This document shows, one piece after another, positions 46,203-56,560 of a stretch of 64,000 nucleotides of DNA. A model generated the notes under the pieces. The model was given only the letters and a program-made list of their open reading frames with translations. It was not told the origin of the DNA and searched no databases. The translations under genes and the position numbers were made by a program. Positions within the stretch are counted from its first letter, which is position 1; the number at the start of each line of letters is the position of its first letter. The stretch comes from Aquabacterium commune (GTDB lineage Bacteria; Pseudomonadota; Gammaproteobacteria; Burkholderiales; Burkholderiaceae_C): positions 246,121 through 310,120 of the forward strand of contig NZ_SNXW01000001.1 in the NCBI RefSeq assembly GCF_004362855.1, read 5' to 3'.

Positions 46203-48209
46203 TCAGCCCGCGCGCAGCTTGCGCCACAAGGTGGTGCGGCTGATGCCCAGGCGCTGACAGGCCAGGGCCTTGTCCTCGCCACACTCGGCCAGGGTGGCCA
46301 GGATGTGCTCGCGCTCGCTCAGGCGCTGGGCGGGCCTGAGTGCATGGGCACGGCCATCGCGGCCACCGATGTCTTGTCTGTCCTCCCCACCCGATGGGGA
46401 CTGCACAGCGCCAGGCACGGCGCACAGCTCGGGCGCCAACTCGCGCAGCCACTGCGTCGCCTCAGCAGATGACAGCACCGCCGCGGGCGGTACGCACACC
46501 ACCAGGCGCTCGATGAGGTTGTCCAGCTCGCGCACATTGCCAGGCCAGCTGTGGTGCGGGGCTTGTGCCATCAAGGCCTGCCAGACGGCGCCCCAACCCT
46601 TCCCCTCACCCGTCCCGAGGCGCTCGCGCACCTTGGCGAGCAAAGTGGCCGCGATGTCGGGGATGTCGGCCAGGCGCTCGCGCAGCGGCGGCACCTCGAT
46701 GCGCAAGATGTTGAGCCGGTAATACAGATCGAGCCGAAAGCGCCCTTGCGCCACCTGCTCGGCCAAGTCGCGGTGGGTGGCCGCGATCACGCGCACCTGC
46801 ACAGGCGTGGGCTCCACCGCGCCGACGCGCAGCACCTCGCGCTCCTGCAGCACGCGCAGCATGCGGGTCTGCAAGGCCAGCGGCATCTCGCCGATCTCAT
46901 CGAGGAAGATGGTGCCTTTGTGGGCCGCCTCGAACAGGCCGATCTTGCCGCCGCGGCGCGCGCCGGTGAAGGCGCCCTCCTCGTGGCCGAACAGCTCGCT
47001 CTCCAGCAGGGTCTCGGACAGGGCCGCGCAGTTCACGGCCACGAAGGGCATGTCGCGGCGGTCACTGGCGCGGTGGATGCCCTGGGCGACGAGTTCCTTG
47101 CCGGTGCCGCTCTCGCCCAGCAACAACACGGTGGCCGAGCTGTGTGCACATTGCAGCGCAAGCGCCTGCACACGCTGCGTGGCCGCACTGCGCCCTGCGA
47201 GCTGCGAGAGGTCGTAGCGCGCCGAGGCGGCCTGCGAATGCGCTCGGGCGCGGATGTGCCGGTCAACGCGCTGGATGGCCACCGCGTCCTGGGCCGACAG
47301 CACCGCGCCGGTCAGCACGCCCTGCTCGACGATGGGGATGCGGTTGACGATGAGCTGGCGCCCACGCACGCGCTCGATCTTCTCCAGCTCGGGCAGGCCC
47401 AGGCGCAAGGTCGATTGCAGGCTGAGCTCGGGGCAGGCGGCACTCAAGCGACGGCCTTGCCACGCACCGGCATCGATGCCCAACCATTGCGCCATGGCCG
47501 GGTTGAGCGTCTCGATGCGCTCCTGCGTGTCCACGGCGATCACGCCATCGCTCAGCTGGGCCAGCAAGGTGTTGAGGCGCTCACGCTTGGCCTGCTGGAT
47601 GCGGGCAGCGCGTGCCACCTCGACCGCATCGGCCAGGGCTTCGCGCACGGCGTCCATCGAGTACAGGAACAGCCCGGTCAGCCCCAACTGCTCGGCCACA
47701 TCAACGGCCACCCCTGAGCCCACCACGACCTCGGTGCCGCCTTGCTGCAGTGCGCGCACGCAGGCACGTGCCTCGTCTTCGGTGCGGTAGCTGCGCTGCG
47801 CAATCGCGAAGTCGAACAGCTGCTCGAAGCGCTGCAGGTCGGGGGCCATGCCGTCGTACGTCACGAGACCGATGCGGTCAGACACCCGGCGCGCCTGCGC
47901 CAGGGCGTGCATGAGGTCGAAGCCACCCACCTTGACCAGCACCACGGGCACATCGAGGTGCTGACGAAGGTAGCCACCGTTGGAGCCTGCCGCCACGACC
48001 ACATCGACCGGCTGGCGGGCCTGCAGCGCCTTGACCCGCGCCACCGCCTCCTCGAAGCCCACGTCCAGCACGTCCACCACCGCGCGGTCGGCCACCACGG
48101 GCGCCAGCTCCTGCAACATCTTGTTGATGCGGCGAAACCCCACGGCCACGATGCGAGGCATCGAGCGGGCGGGCGGGTGCATGTACGGCGGCGAGCGGCC
48201 AGAAGTCAT
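46203..48209 (-). CDS. prpR: Propionate catabolism sigma-54-dependent regulator
   Basis: This 668-residue protein activates the methylcitrate operon. It has an N-terminal PrpR sensor domain ([20 protein letters not shown] through [13 protein letters not shown]), a PAS-like segment ([21 protein letters not shown]), a sigma-54 AAA+ domain with Walker A GESGTGKE (about residue 364) and intact GAFTGA (about 412), and a Fis-type HTH ([19 protein letters not shown]). The ATG at 48209 gives the normal size. It is on the opposite strand to prpBC, but a glycosyltransferase-like gene now separates them. 2-methylcitrate is the known co-activator for the family. Confidence 0.93.
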   Translation of the reverse strand: MTSGRSPPYMHPPARSMPRIVAVGFRRINKMLQELAPVVADRAVVDVLDVGFEEAVARVKALQARQPVDVVVAAGSNGGYLRQHLDVPVVLVKVGGFDLMHALAQARRVSDRIGLVTYDGMAPDLQRFEQLFDFAIAQRSYRTEDEARACVRALQQGGTEVVVGSGVAVDVAEQLGLTGLFLYSMDAVREALADAVEVARAARIQQAKRERLNTLLAQLSDGVIAVDTQERIETLNPAMAQWLGIDAGAWQGRRLSAACPELSLQSTLRLGLPELEKIERVRGRQLIVNRIPIVEQGVLTGAVLSAQDAVAIQRVDRHIRARAHSQAASARYDLSQLAGRSAATQRVQALALQCAHSSATVLLLGESGTGKELVAQGIHRASDRRDMPFVAVNCAALSETLLESELFGHEEGAFTGARRGGKIGLFEAAHKGTIFLDEIGEMPLALQTRMLRVLQEREVLRVGAVEPTPVQVRVIAATHRDLAEQVAQGRFRLDLYYRLNILRIEVPPLRERLADIPDIAATLLAKVRERLGTGEGKGWGAVWQALMAQAPHHSWPGNVRELDNLIERLVVCVPPAAVLSSAEATQWLRELAPELCAVPGAVQSPSGGEDRQDIGGRDGRAHALRPAQRLSEREHILATLAECGEDKALACQRLGISRTTLWRKLRAG

Positions 48210-48235
48210 CTGAGGTGCAATGGTGTTCCACCTCA

Positions 48236-48253
48236 TTGTTTCATAAACGGAAC
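48236..48253. promoter_or_regulatory. GTTTCA-containing dyad upstream of prpR
   Basis: The sequence TTGTTTCATAAACGGAAC lies 27 bases upstream of the prpR ATG. Its GTTTCA half matches the half-sites seen upstream of prpB; the other half is degenerate. It may be an autoregulatory PrpR site. Confidence 0.4.
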
Positions 48254-48313
48254 GTTCGCCGCTAGACCTCGCGACGCGGACAGGCCGCGCGAAGTGCACA
48301 GAGGACAAGTCGC

Positions 48314-49837
48314 TCATTCTCCCGCCTGAACGACCACCGGGACCCTGAAAACAACTGTCAGCAGTCCGCTGGGTGATTGATGGCTTGCCAATACGGGCAT
48401 GCATACCCGCGTACGGACCGCACGATCACCGGCCTGAACGAGCTCGGTCACAAGGTAGCAACCCTCGCCGGGGATCGGCTGGGGGCTGGTGGCAACGTAA
48501 GCGCCGACCTTGTACTTCCGCAAGACGTCAAAAAGATCGAGATGACTTGCGTAGCGATCAAGGAAACCCCTGTCCATGACCAAACCCTCGAGCTGGACTA
48601 CGCTCGCACTGGTCGCGTAGCCGACTGCTCCAGCCCTGTCCCCCATGGCAAGCACATCAATCCCGTTTTCGAGTGCAACATCGGCCACAAATTTACCCAC
48701 CGCCATCATTTCACTGTCCTGCTTGCGTGTTTTGAATTGATCTACCGCCTTCGAAAACACCATGCCGACCGAGATCAGGAAAGTGGCCACCAAAAGAATT
48801 CTCATGCCCGGGCCTGACTTCTTTGCAAAACCTGCCGCACCTTCGGACAAGCCAATGACCAGGATATGCAGCAAGAAATTATACTGATACCAAGGCCACA
48901 CACCGTAATCGGACCTGAAAGCGTGCAACACATAAAACACAAAGATCAAGAAAAAGCTGACCGCGATGATGAGGCGCTTATTGGGTAGCAAATAAAAAAG
49001 TACGGGCGTAACAAGCACACTCCACATCAAAAACACTGGCGGCCTCGGCGAAAGCAAGAACGATGTAAAGGTTTGGGCGTGGAAGGAAAACACCGGGGCA
49101 TTCTTGGCCAAGCCCGACACTGGCATCCAGAGCCCAAAGAAGAACTTGTTGGCAAGGCAATACAGCGCCACCAAGGTGGTCAGCAGCAGAAGCGAGCGCA
49201 TCAAATGTTTTTTAAAGCCCCAAAGCAGAAGGCAGATCATCGGTAGCCAGTAAACCATGCTGTCGATGCGCGACAGAAAACAGCCGAACAAAGCAAACCC
49301 AATGACCGAGGAGGAGCGCCCTCCCCGGCCCACATGCAACATCAAAATGGTAGAGAAGAAAAACAGGGCCGGAACCTCCATGCCCATGTTCAAAAACAAA
49401 TACACCACGCCCGAGCAAAAAACCAAGGCAAGAACTCCCTCGTCCGAAAGCCTTCGGTTTTCCCTCAGCACCAACACCACGGAGAACAAACAAATCGCTG
49501 CACTCAGCACATACACCACTCGCAAGGGTGACCATCCTGATACTTCAGCGCCGTACGCCGCAGCAATGACCAAGAACTGCCACAAAGGCTGGTAGCCGTT
49601 TGTCAGCACACCTTTGAAATAGCTTGTTCCATTCCCAGATATGAAATTTCTCGCAACAACCAGATAGTAATAAAAATCGTCCTCGTACAGACCTTCGATG
49701 TTTGAAAAGTGGAGCGTGAAAACAATGCCAAAAAGCAAGGCGCCGACGCCAACCCAAGACAGGAATCTACGAACTACAATATACGAATCCGGGATGCCTT
49801 CAACACTGGGCGGCAAAATCAAATAACGGTCATTCAT
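48314..49837 (-). CDS. Polytopic GT-C glycosyltransferase-like membrane protein
   Basis: This 507-residue protein has about ten membrane helices and a C-terminal extracytoplasmic domain. The first loop has [19 protein letters not shown] followed by [11 protein letters not shown], the acidic-motif loop of GT-C enzymes that use polyprenyl-phosphate sugars. The C-terminal part contains [19 protein letters not shown], a motif seen in related uncharacterised proteins. GGGGAG precedes the ATG. Base composition is visibly AT-richer than all neighbours (many Phe, Leu, Ile codons ending in A/T), which points to horizontal acquisition. It lies between prpR and prpB, with no other sugar genes nearby; acceptor and donor are unknown. 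Confidence 0.78.
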   Translation of the reverse strand: MNDRYLILPPSVEGIPDSYIVVRRFLSWVGVGALLFGIVFTLHFSNIEGLYEDDFYYYLVVARNFISGNGTSYFKGVLTNGYQPLWQFLVIAAAYGAEVSGWSPLRVVYVLSAAICLFSVVLVLRENRRLSDEGVLALVFCSGVVYLFLNMGMEVPALFFFSTILMLHVGRGGRSSSVIGFALFGCFLSRIDSMVYWLPMICLLLWGFKKHLMRSLLLLTTLVALYCLANKFFFGLWMPVSGLAKNAPVFSFHAQTFTSFLLSPRPPVFLMWSVLVTPVLFYLLPNKRLIIAVSFFLIFVFYVLHAFRSDYGVWPWYQYNFLLHILVIGLSEGAAGFAKKSGPGMRILLVATFLISVGMVFSKAVDQFKTRKQDSEMMAVGKFVADVALENGIDVLAMGDRAGAVGYATSASVVQLEGLVMDRGFLDRYASHLDLFDVLRKYKVGAYVATSPQPIPGEGCYLVTELVQAGDRAVRTRVCMPVLASHQSPSGLLTVVFRVPVVVQAGE

Positions 49838-50286
49838 TTCAACATCTCCCCTGTATTTTATAAATCAAACCGACAAAATCAAATCATCACTGCGCGCATT
49901 CAAGCGCATCGATCAGATGTCAGCGTGTTTGCAGCAACTCGCGATCAAGCGAGGTCTGGGCCCGCACTCGGGCATGCGCGAATCAACGGAACCCCCAGGA
50001 GGGGCGGTACCCCACCGGAGCCCAGCCACGCTCCAGCCAGCCAGAGATGCGCAAACGTCCGCGTAGTCAAACCCACGACCCCCCGCTTGGCGAGGCGAAC
50101 ATGGGCAAGATCATTCCCTGCTTTGTTTGTTTAATTGCTACTGACTTTAGGTCGTCGAGGCAAGCGACACAAGTGAGCAATCCTTCCTCAAGCCATTGTC
50201 TTTCTTCAGGAAGCTGAAATTACAGTTTTTTACACCTGGCGGGTTGCTCACCTATGAAACGGAGAAAACGTCAAGCGAATCACAAA

Positions 50287-50311
50287 TGAAACGTAGTTTC
50301 ACTTTCGAAAC
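50287..50311. promoter_or_regulatory. Putative PrpR upstream activator site
   Basis: TGAAAC-GTA-GTTTCA (50287-50301) is a perfect dyad, followed by CGAAAC (50306-50311). Another TGAAAC is at 50255-50260. They lie 110-180 bases upstream of the sigma-54 promoter, the usual place for an enhancer. Confidence 0.65.
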
Positions 50312-50420
50312 ATCAAGATCCATTGAGTCACACGGCGACACGCCAGCCAACCCAGCATTCACACGTTGAATCAAGGACTTAAGCTCCGGCACATGCGCCC
50401 TCTCATCGCGAAATGCCGCA

Positions 50421-50436
50421 TGGCATAGACGTTGCT
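50421..50436 (+). promoter_or_regulatory. Sigma-54 promoter of the prp operon
   Basis: TGGCATAGACGTTGCT fits the -24/-12 consensus: GG and GC are separated by exactly ten bases, and TTGC and TGGCA are intact. Transcription would start near 50447, about 36 bases before the prpB ATG. Confidence 0.8.
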
Positions 50437-50482
50437 GCGTCCGCCCCGTATCCTGTTGGATTGATCAAGTGAGAGAGCAACC

Positions 50483-51367
50483 ATGAACACCCTGTCCCCC
50501 GGCGCACGCTTTCGCCAAGCCCTGAAGGAAGAATCCCCCCTTCAGATCATCGGCGCCATCAACGCCAACCACGCCCTGCTGGCCCAACGCGCCGGCTACA
50601 AGGCCATCTACCTGTCGGGTGGTGGCGTGGCGGCTGGCTCGCTGGGCCTGCCTGACCTGGGCATCAGCGGCCTGGAAGACGTGCTGATCGACGTGCGCCG
50701 CATCACCGACGTGTGCGACACGCCGCTGCTCGTGGACATCGACACCGGCTTCGGGCCGAGCGCCTTCAACATCGAGCGCACCGTCAAGAGCCTGATCAAG
50801 GCCGGCGCCGCCGCTTGCCACATCGAGGACCAGGTCGGCGCCAAGCGCTGCGGCCATCGTCCCGGCAAGGAAATCGTCACCACCGAAGAGATGGTGGACC
50901 GCGTCAAGGCCGCCGCCGACGCCAAGACCGACAAGGACTTCTTCCTGATCGCCCGCACCGACGCCATCCAGGTGCACGGTGTCGATGCCGCCATCGAGCG
51001 CGCCATGGCCTGCGTGGAAGCAGGCGCCGACGGCATCTTTGCCGAAGCCGCCTACGACTTGCCGACCTACGAGAAATTCGTCAAGGCCGTCAACGTGCCC
51101 GTGCTGGCCAACATCACCGAATTCGGCAAGACGCCGCTGTTCAGCGTGGACGAGTTGCGCCCCACCGGCGTGGGCATGGTGCTCTACCCCTTGAGCGCCT
51201 TCCGCGCCATGAACAAGGCCGCCGAAGCCGTGTACACCGCCATCCGCCGTGACGGCCACCAAAAGAGCGTCGTGGACACCATGCAGACGCGCGACGAGCT
51301 GTACGACCGCATCAATTACCACGCATTCGAAGGCAAGCTGGACGCCCTGTTCGCTGCCAAGAAATAA
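50483..51367 (+). CDS. prpB: 2-methylisocitrate lyase
   Basis: This 294-residue enzyme cleaves 2-methylisocitrate to succinate and pyruvate, the last step of the methylcitrate cycle. It belongs to the isocitrate lyase/PEP mutase superfamily; the catalytic loop is [11 protein letters not shown] with the active Cys, and the metal region is [16 protein letters not shown] lies before the ATG. It is the first gene of prpBC-acnD-prpF and is preceded by a sigma-54 promoter and dyads. Confidence 0.96.
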   Translation: MNTLSPGARFRQALKEESPLQIIGAINANHALLAQRAGYKAIYLSGGGVAAGSLGLPDLGISGLEDVLIDVRRITDVCDTPLLVDIDTGFGPSAFNIERTVKSLIKAGAAACHIEDQVGAKRCGHRPGKEIVTTEEMVDRVKAAADAKTDKDFFLIARTDAIQVHGVDAAIERAMACVEAGADGIFAEAAYDLPTYEKFVKAVNVPVLANITEFGKTPLFSVDELRPTGVGMVLYPLSAFRAMNKAAEAVYTAIRRDGHQKSVVDTMQTRDELYDRINYHAFEGKLDALFAAKK

Positions 51368-51400
51368 GCCACACACCTTCATCCCCAGGAGACCCCGACC

Positions 51401-52576
51401 ATGAGCGCCACCCCCGAGACCCCCACTGGCTCTACCGCGCCCGGCTTCAAGCCCAAAAAGTCCGTCGCCCTGTCCGGCACGGCAGCTGGCAACACCGCCC
51501 TGTGCACCGTGGGCCGCACCGGCAACGACCTGGCCTACCGCGGCTACGACATCCTCGACCTGGCCACGACCAGCGAGTTCGAAGAAATCGCCTACCTGCT
51601 GGTGCACGGCAAGCTGCCCACGGTGGCGGAACTGGCTGGCTACAAGGCCAAGCTGAAGTCGCTGCGCGGCCTGCCCGCTGGCCTGAAGACCGCGCTGGAA
51701 CAGCTGCCCCCGTCGGCCCACCCGATGGACGTGATGCGCACCGGCGTGTCCGTGCTGGGCTGCCTCTCGCCCGAGAAGGACGACCACAACCACCCCGGCG
51801 CCCGCGACATCGCCGACAAGCTGATGGCCTCGCTGGGCTCGATGCTGTTGTACTGGTACCACTACAGCCACAACGGCAAGCGCATCGACGTGGAGACCGA
51901 CGACGACTCCATCGGCGGCCACTTCCTGCACCTGCTGCACGGCCAAAAGCCGCGTGACAGCTGGGTGCGCGCCATGCACACCTCGCTCATCCTGTACGCC
52001 GAGCACGAGTTCAACGCCTCGACCTTCACCTCCCGTGTGGTGGCCGGCACGGGCTCCGACATGTTCAGCGCCATCACCGGTGGCATCGGCGCCCTGCGTG
52101 GCCCGAAGCACGGTGGCGCCAACGAAGTCGCCTTCGAGATCCAGAAGCGCTACGACAACCCCGATGAGGCCGAGGCCGACATCCGCGCCCGCGTCGAGAA
52201 GAAGGAAGTCGTGATCGGCTTCGGTCACCCGGTCTATACCGTGAGCGACCCGCGCAACGTGGTCATCAAGAAGGTGGCCGAGGACCTCTCCAAGGAAGAG
52301 AACAACCTGAAGATGTACGCCATCGCCGAGCGCCTGGAATCGGTGATGTGGGAAGTCAAAAAGATGTTCCCCAACCTGGACTGGTTCAGCGCCGTGAGCT
52401 ACCACATGATGGGCGTGCCCACCGCGATGTTCACACCGCTGTTCGTGATCGCCCGCACCAGCGGCTGGTCGGCCCACGTGATCGAGCAGCGCATCGACGG
52501 CAAGATCATCCGCCCCTCGGCCAACTACACCGGCCCTGAGGACCAGAAGTTCGTGCCGATCAAGGACCGCAAGTGA
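51401..52576 (+). CDS. prpC: 2-methylcitrate synthase
   Basis: This 391-residue citrate-synthase-family enzyme condenses propionyl-CoA with oxaloacetate. It lacks the N-terminal domain of GltA and has the short-form active-site motifs [15 protein letters not shown] and [16 protein letters not shown]. Its stop shares one base with the acnD start (TGATG). It follows prpB by 33 bases and has its own AGGAGA ribosome binding site. Confidence 0.95.
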   Translation: MSATPETPTGSTAPGFKPKKSVALSGTAAGNTALCTVGRTGNDLAYRGYDILDLATTSEFEEIAYLLVHGKLPTVAELAGYKAKLKSLRGLPAGLKTALEQLPPSAHPMDVMRTGVSVLGCLSPEKDDHNHPGARDIADKLMASLGSMLLYWYHYSHNGKRIDVETDDDSIGGHFLHLLHGQKPRDSWVRAMHTSLILYAEHEFNASTFTSRVVAGTGSDMFSAITGGIGALRGPKHGGANEVAFEIQKRYDNPDEAEADIRARVEKKEVVIGFGHPVYTVSDPRNVVIKKVAEDLSKEENNLKMYAIAERLESVMWEVKKMFPNLDWFSAVSYHMMGVPTAMFTPLFVIARTSGWSAHVIEQRIDGKIIRPSANYTGPEDQKFVPIKDRK

Positions 52577-55194
52577 TGAACACCTCGTTCCGCAAGAACC
52601 TGCCCGGCACCTCGCTGGATTACTTTGACGCGCAAGCCGCCGTCGAAGCCATCCAGCCTGGCGCCTGGGCCACCCTGCCCTACACCTCGCGCGTGCACGC
52701 CGAGAACATCGTGCGCAAGGCCGATCCAGCCATCGTGACGCGTTCGCTGACGCAGCTCATCGAGCGCAAGCGCGACCACGACTTCCCCTGGTTCCCTGCT
52801 CGCGTGGCCTGCCACGACATCCTGGGCCAAACCGCGCTGGTGGACTTGGCCGGCCTGCGTGACGCCATCGCCAAAGAAGGCGGCGACCCCGCCAAGGTGA
52901 ACCCCGTGGTGCCCGTGCAGCTGATCGTGGACCACTCGCTGGCCGTGGAGTGCGGCGGTTTCGACCCCGACGCTTTCCAGAAGAACCGCGACATCGAAGA
53001 GCGCCGCAACGAAGACCGCTTCCACTTCATCAACTGGACGAAGAAGGCCTTCGCCAACGTGGACGTGATCCCTGCGGGCAACGGCATCATGCACCAGATC
53101 AACCTGGAGAAGATGTCGCCCGTGATCCACGCCGACCAGGGCGTGGCCTACCCCGACACCTGCGTCGGCACCGACTCGCACACCCCGCACGTGGACGCCC
53201 TGGGCGTGATCGCCATCGGCGTCGGCGGCCTGGAAGCCGAGAACGTGATGCTGGGCCGCGCTTCGTGGATGCGCCTGCCTGAAATCGTGGGCGTCAAGCT
53301 CACCGGCCAACGCCAGAGCGGCATCACCGCCACCGACGTGGTGCTGGCCCTGACCGAGTTCCTGCGCAAGAGCAAGGTCGTGGGTGCTTACCTGGAGTTC
53401 CACGGCGAAGGCGCCTCGAAGCTGACGATCGGCGACCGCGCCACCATCTCGAACATGGCCCCCGAATACGGCGCCACCGCCGCCATGTTCAGCATCGACG
53501 ACCAGACGCTGGAGTACCTGACCCTGACCGGCCGCGATGCAGCCCAGGTCAAGCTGGTGGAAACGTACGCCAAGGTCGCCGGCCTGTGGTCGGATTCGCT
53601 GAAGAGCGCGGTCTATGAGCGCGAGCTGACGTTCGATTTGAGCACCGTGGTGCGCAACATGGCGGGCCCCTCGAACCCGCACGCCCGCGTGGCCACCACC
53701 GACCTGGCGGTCAAGGGCATCTCGGGCCAATGGGCCATGCCTGCTGCGTCGGAAGGCACCATGCCCGATGGCGCAGTGATCATCGCCGCCATCACCAGCT
53801 GCACCAACACCTCCAACCCGCGCAACGTGATCGCCGCCGCACTGCTGGCCCGCAATGCCAACAAGCTGGGCCTCACGCGCAAGCCTTGGGTGAAGTCCTC
53901 GCTGGCCCCCGGCTCGAAGGCCGTGGAGCTCTACCTGAACGAAGCGGGCCTGATGGGCGACCTGGAAAAGCTCGGCTTTGGCATCGTGGCCTTCGCCTGC
54001 ACGACCTGCAATGGCATGTCGGGCGCGCTCGACCCGGTCATCCAGCAAGAGATCATGGGCCGCGATCTGTATGCCACCGCCGTGCTCTCGGGCAACCGCA
54101 ACTTCGACGGCCGCATCCACCCCTACGCCAAGCAAGCCTTTCTGGCCTCGCCCCCGCTGGTGGTGGCCTACGCCATCGCCGGCACCATCCGTTTCGACAT
54201 CGAAAACGACGTGCTGGCGGTGGTTGACGGCAAAGAGATCCGCCTCAAGGACATCTGGCCTTCGGACGACGAGATCGACGCCGTGGTCAAGGTGGCTGTG
54301 AAGCCTGAGCAGTACCGCGCCGTGTACGAACCCATGTTCGCCATCAAGGCCGACGATGGCGTCAAGGTGAGCCCGCAGTACGACTGGCGCCCGCAGTCCA
54401 CCTACATCCGCCGCCCGCCTTACTGGGACACGGAAGGTGTGGGCGCGCTGGCCGCGAACCCTCGCACGCTCAAGGGCATGCGCCCGCTGGCCGTGCTGCC
54501 GGACAACATCACCACCGATCACCTGTCGCCTTCCAACGCGATCATGATGAACTCGGCCGCCGGTGAATACCTGCACAAGATGGGCTTGCCTGAGGAGGAC
54601 TTCAACTCCTACGCCACCCACCGCGGTGACCACCTGACCGCCATGCGCGCCACCTTCGCCAACCCGACGTTGAAAAACGAAATGGTGCGCGACGCCGACG
54701 GGAAGGTGAAGGCCGGCTCGCTGGCCCGCATCGAGCCCGAAGGCAAGGTCGTGCGCATGTGGGAGGCCATGGAGGCCTACCAGGAGCGCAAGCAGCCGCT
54801 GATCATCGTGGCCGGCGCGGACTACGGCCAGGGCTCCTCGCGCGACTGGGCCGCCAAGGGCGTGCGCCTGGCCGGTGTGGAAGCCATCGCCGCCGAAGGC
54901 TTCGAGCGCATCCACCGCACCAACCTGATCGGCATGGGCGTGCTGCCCCTGGAGTTCAAGCCCGGCACCACCCGCCTGACGCTGAACATCGACGGCACCG
55001 AAACCTACGACGTCGAAGGCGACCTGAAGCCCCGCACCGACCTGACCCTGGTCATCACCCGCAAGAGCGGTGAGGTCGTCAAGGTGCCCATGACCTGCCG
55101 ACTGGACACGGCCGAAGAGGTCTCGGTGTACGAAGCCGGTGGCGTGCTGCAACGCTTCGCGCAAGATTTCCTTGCAGCGAACAAGGCGGCCTGA
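52576..55194 (+). CDS. acnD: Fe/S-dependent 2-methylcitrate dehydratase
   Basis: This 872-residue aconitase-superfamily enzyme dehydrates 2-methylcitrate to 2-methyl-aconitate in organisms that lack or supplement PrpD. Cluster cysteines are in ITSCTNTSNPRNV and ACTTCNGMSG, and the substrate region has GTDSHTPHVDALGV. The C-terminal swivel domain has GADYGQGSSRDWAAKG. The ATG at 52576 overlaps the prpC stop by one base. The neighbouring prpF is its functional partner. Confidence 0.95.
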   Translation: MNTSFRKNLPGTSLDYFDAQAAVEAIQPGAWATLPYTSRVHAENIVRKADPAIVTRSLTQLIERKRDHDFPWFPARVACHDILGQTALVDLAGLRDAIAKEGGDPAKVNPVVPVQLIVDHSLAVECGGFDPDAFQKNRDIEERRNEDRFHFINWTKKAFANVDVIPAGNGIMHQINLEKMSPVIHADQGVAYPDTCVGTDSHTPHVDALGVIAIGVGGLEAENVMLGRASWMRLPEIVGVKLTGQRQSGITATDVVLALTEFLRKSKVVGAYLEFHGEGASKLTIGDRATISNMAPEYGATAAMFSIDDQTLEYLTLTGRDAAQVKLVETYAKVAGLWSDSLKSAVYERELTFDLSTVVRNMAGPSNPHARVATTDLAVKGISGQWAMPAASEGTMPDGAVIIAAITSCTNTSNPRNVIAAALLARNANKLGLTRKPWVKSSLAPGSKAVELYLNEAGLMGDLEKLGFGIVAFACTTCNGMSGALDPVIQQEIMGRDLYATAVLSGNRNFDGRIHPYAKQAFLASPPLVVAYAIAGTIRFDIENDVLAVVDGKEIRLKDIWPSDDEIDAVVKVAVKPEQYRAVYEPMFAIKADDGVKVSPQYDWRPQSTYIRRPPYWDTEGVGALAANPRTLKGMRPLAVLPDNITTDHLSPSNAIMMNSAAGEYLHKMGLPEEDFNSYATHRGDHLTAMRATFANPTLKNEMVRDADGKVKAGSLARIEPEGKVVRMWEAMEAYQERKQPLIIVAGADYGQGSSRDWAAKGVRLAGVEAIAAEGFERIHRTNLIGMGVLPLEFKPGTTRLTLNIDGTETYDVEGDLKPRTDLTLVITRKSGEVVKVPMTCRLDTAEEVSVYEAGGVLQRFAQDFLAANKAA

Positions 55195-55212
55195 CCCCTA
55201 GGAGACAACGAC

Positions 55213-56424
55213 ATGGCTCACGCCCCCCAAGTGAAGATCCCCGCCACCTACATCCGTGGCGGCACCAGCAAAGGCGTGTTCTTCCGCCTGCAGGACCTGC
55301 CGGCCTCGTGCCAGCAACCCGGCGCCGCGCGCGACAAGCTGTTCATGCGCGTCATCGGCAGCCCCGACCCCTACGCCGCCCACATCGACGGCATGGGCGG
55401 GGCCACGTCGAGCACGAGCAAGTGCGTGATCCTGTCGAAGTCCAGCGTGCCCGACCACGACGTGGACTACCTCTACGGCCAGGTCTCCATCGACAAGGCC
55501 TTTGTCGATTGGTCGGGCAACTGCGGCAACCTCTCCACCGCGGCAGGCGCCTTCGCCATCCACGCAGGTCTGGTGGACCCTGCGCGCATTCCCGAGAATG
55601 GCGTGGCCGTGGTCCGCGTCTGGCAGGCCAACATCCAGAAAACCATCATCGCCCACGTGCCCGTGACCAACGGTCAGGTGCAGGAAACCGGTGACTTCGA
55701 ACTCGACGGCGTGACCTTCCCCGCCGCCGAGATCGTGCTGGAGTTCATGGACCCGTCCGACGATGGCGACGAAGGCGGCTCGATGTTCCCCACCGGCAAC
55801 CTGGTGGATGACCTGGAGGTGCCCGAGTCCGTGGTCAAAGGTGGGACGCTCAAGGCCACGATGATCACGGCTGGCATCCCCACCGTGTTCGTCAACGCCG
55901 CCGACATCGGCTACAGAGGCACCGAACTGCGCGAGCAAATCAACGGTGACGCCGACGCCCTCAAGCGTTTCGAAGCCATCCGCGTGGCCGGCGCCCTGCG
56001 CATGGGCCTGATCAAAACGCCTGAGGAAGCGGCCACCCGCCAGCACACCCCGAAGATCGCCTTCGTCGCGCCGCCCACGACCTACACCGCCTCCAGCGGC
56101 AAGACCATCGACGCCGGTGACGTGGACCTGCTGGTGCGCGCCCTGTCCATGGGCAAGCTGCACCACGCCATGATGGGCACCTGCGCCGTGGCCATCGGCA
56201 CGGCGGCGGCCATCCCCGGCACGCTGGTGAACCTGGCGGCCGGCGGCGGCGAGCGCGAAGCCGCGCCTGAATCTGTCTGTTTTGGCCACCCCTCGGGCAC
56301 CCTGCGCGTGGGCGCCCAGGCCAGCCAGGTCAACGGTCAGTGGACGGTCACCAAGGCCATCATGAGCCGCAGCGCCCGCATCCTCATGGAAGGCTGGGTG
56401 CGCGTGCCCGGTGACGCGTTCTGA
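55213..56424 (+). CDS. prpF: 2-methyl-aconitate isomerase
   Basis: This 403-residue protein has a diaminopimelate-epimerase-like fold. It converts the trans- form of 2-methylaconitate made by AcnD to the cis- isomer, which aconitase can hydrate. Motifs are the start RGGTSKGVFFRLQDLP, the region GGATSSTSKCVIL and the SGNCGNLSTAAGAFA loop with the conserved Cys. AGGAGA lies seven bases before the ATG and 19 bases follow acnD. No prpD gene is present in the window, which fits the AcnD/PrpF route. Confidence 0.95.
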   Translation: MAHAPQVKIPATYIRGGTSKGVFFRLQDLPASCQQPGAARDKLFMRVIGSPDPYAAHIDGMGGATSSTSKCVILSKSSVPDHDVDYLYGQVSIDKAFVDWSGNCGNLSTAAGAFAIHAGLVDPARIPENGVAVVRVWQANIQKTIIAHVPVTNGQVQETGDFELDGVTFPAAEIVLEFMDPSDDGDEGGSMFPTGNLVDDLEVPESVVKGGTLKATMITAGIPTVFVNAADIGYRGTELREQINGDADALKRFEAIRVAGALRMGLIKTPEEAATRQHTPKIAFVAPPTTYTASSGKTIDAGDVDLLVRALSMGKLHHAMMGTCAVAIGTAAAIPGTLVNLAAGGGEREAAPESVCFGHPSGTLRVGAQASQVNGQWTVTKAIMSRSARILMEGWVRVPGDAF

Positions 56425-56560
56425 CAAACCGCACTGACACTTGTCACACACTGGCGCGCCCGATCGGTGGCAAGATCGGCAGATGAGCAACGCTGCGGGT
56501 GCCACGCACCCCACGCACGTCCTGACCCACGACCCGTTCCGCCCCGAGGTTTGCAGCAAC

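Larger units (their letters stand above)
49838..50482. other. 645-bp region between the AT-rich island and prpB, no gene
   Basis: I find no convincing gene. The left part is AT-rich and includes a TATAAA box upstream of the glycosyltransferase-like gene. The middle (about 49960-50110) is GC-rich again without coding signs or clear insertion-sequence ends. The right part holds TGAAAC/GTTTCA dyads and the sigma-54 promoter of the prp operon. Confidence 0.65.

Noticed and set aside
49960-50110. Possible insertion-sequence remnant upstream of prpB
   Set aside because: The base composition changes here, but I see no terminal inverted repeats, target duplications or transposase fragment.
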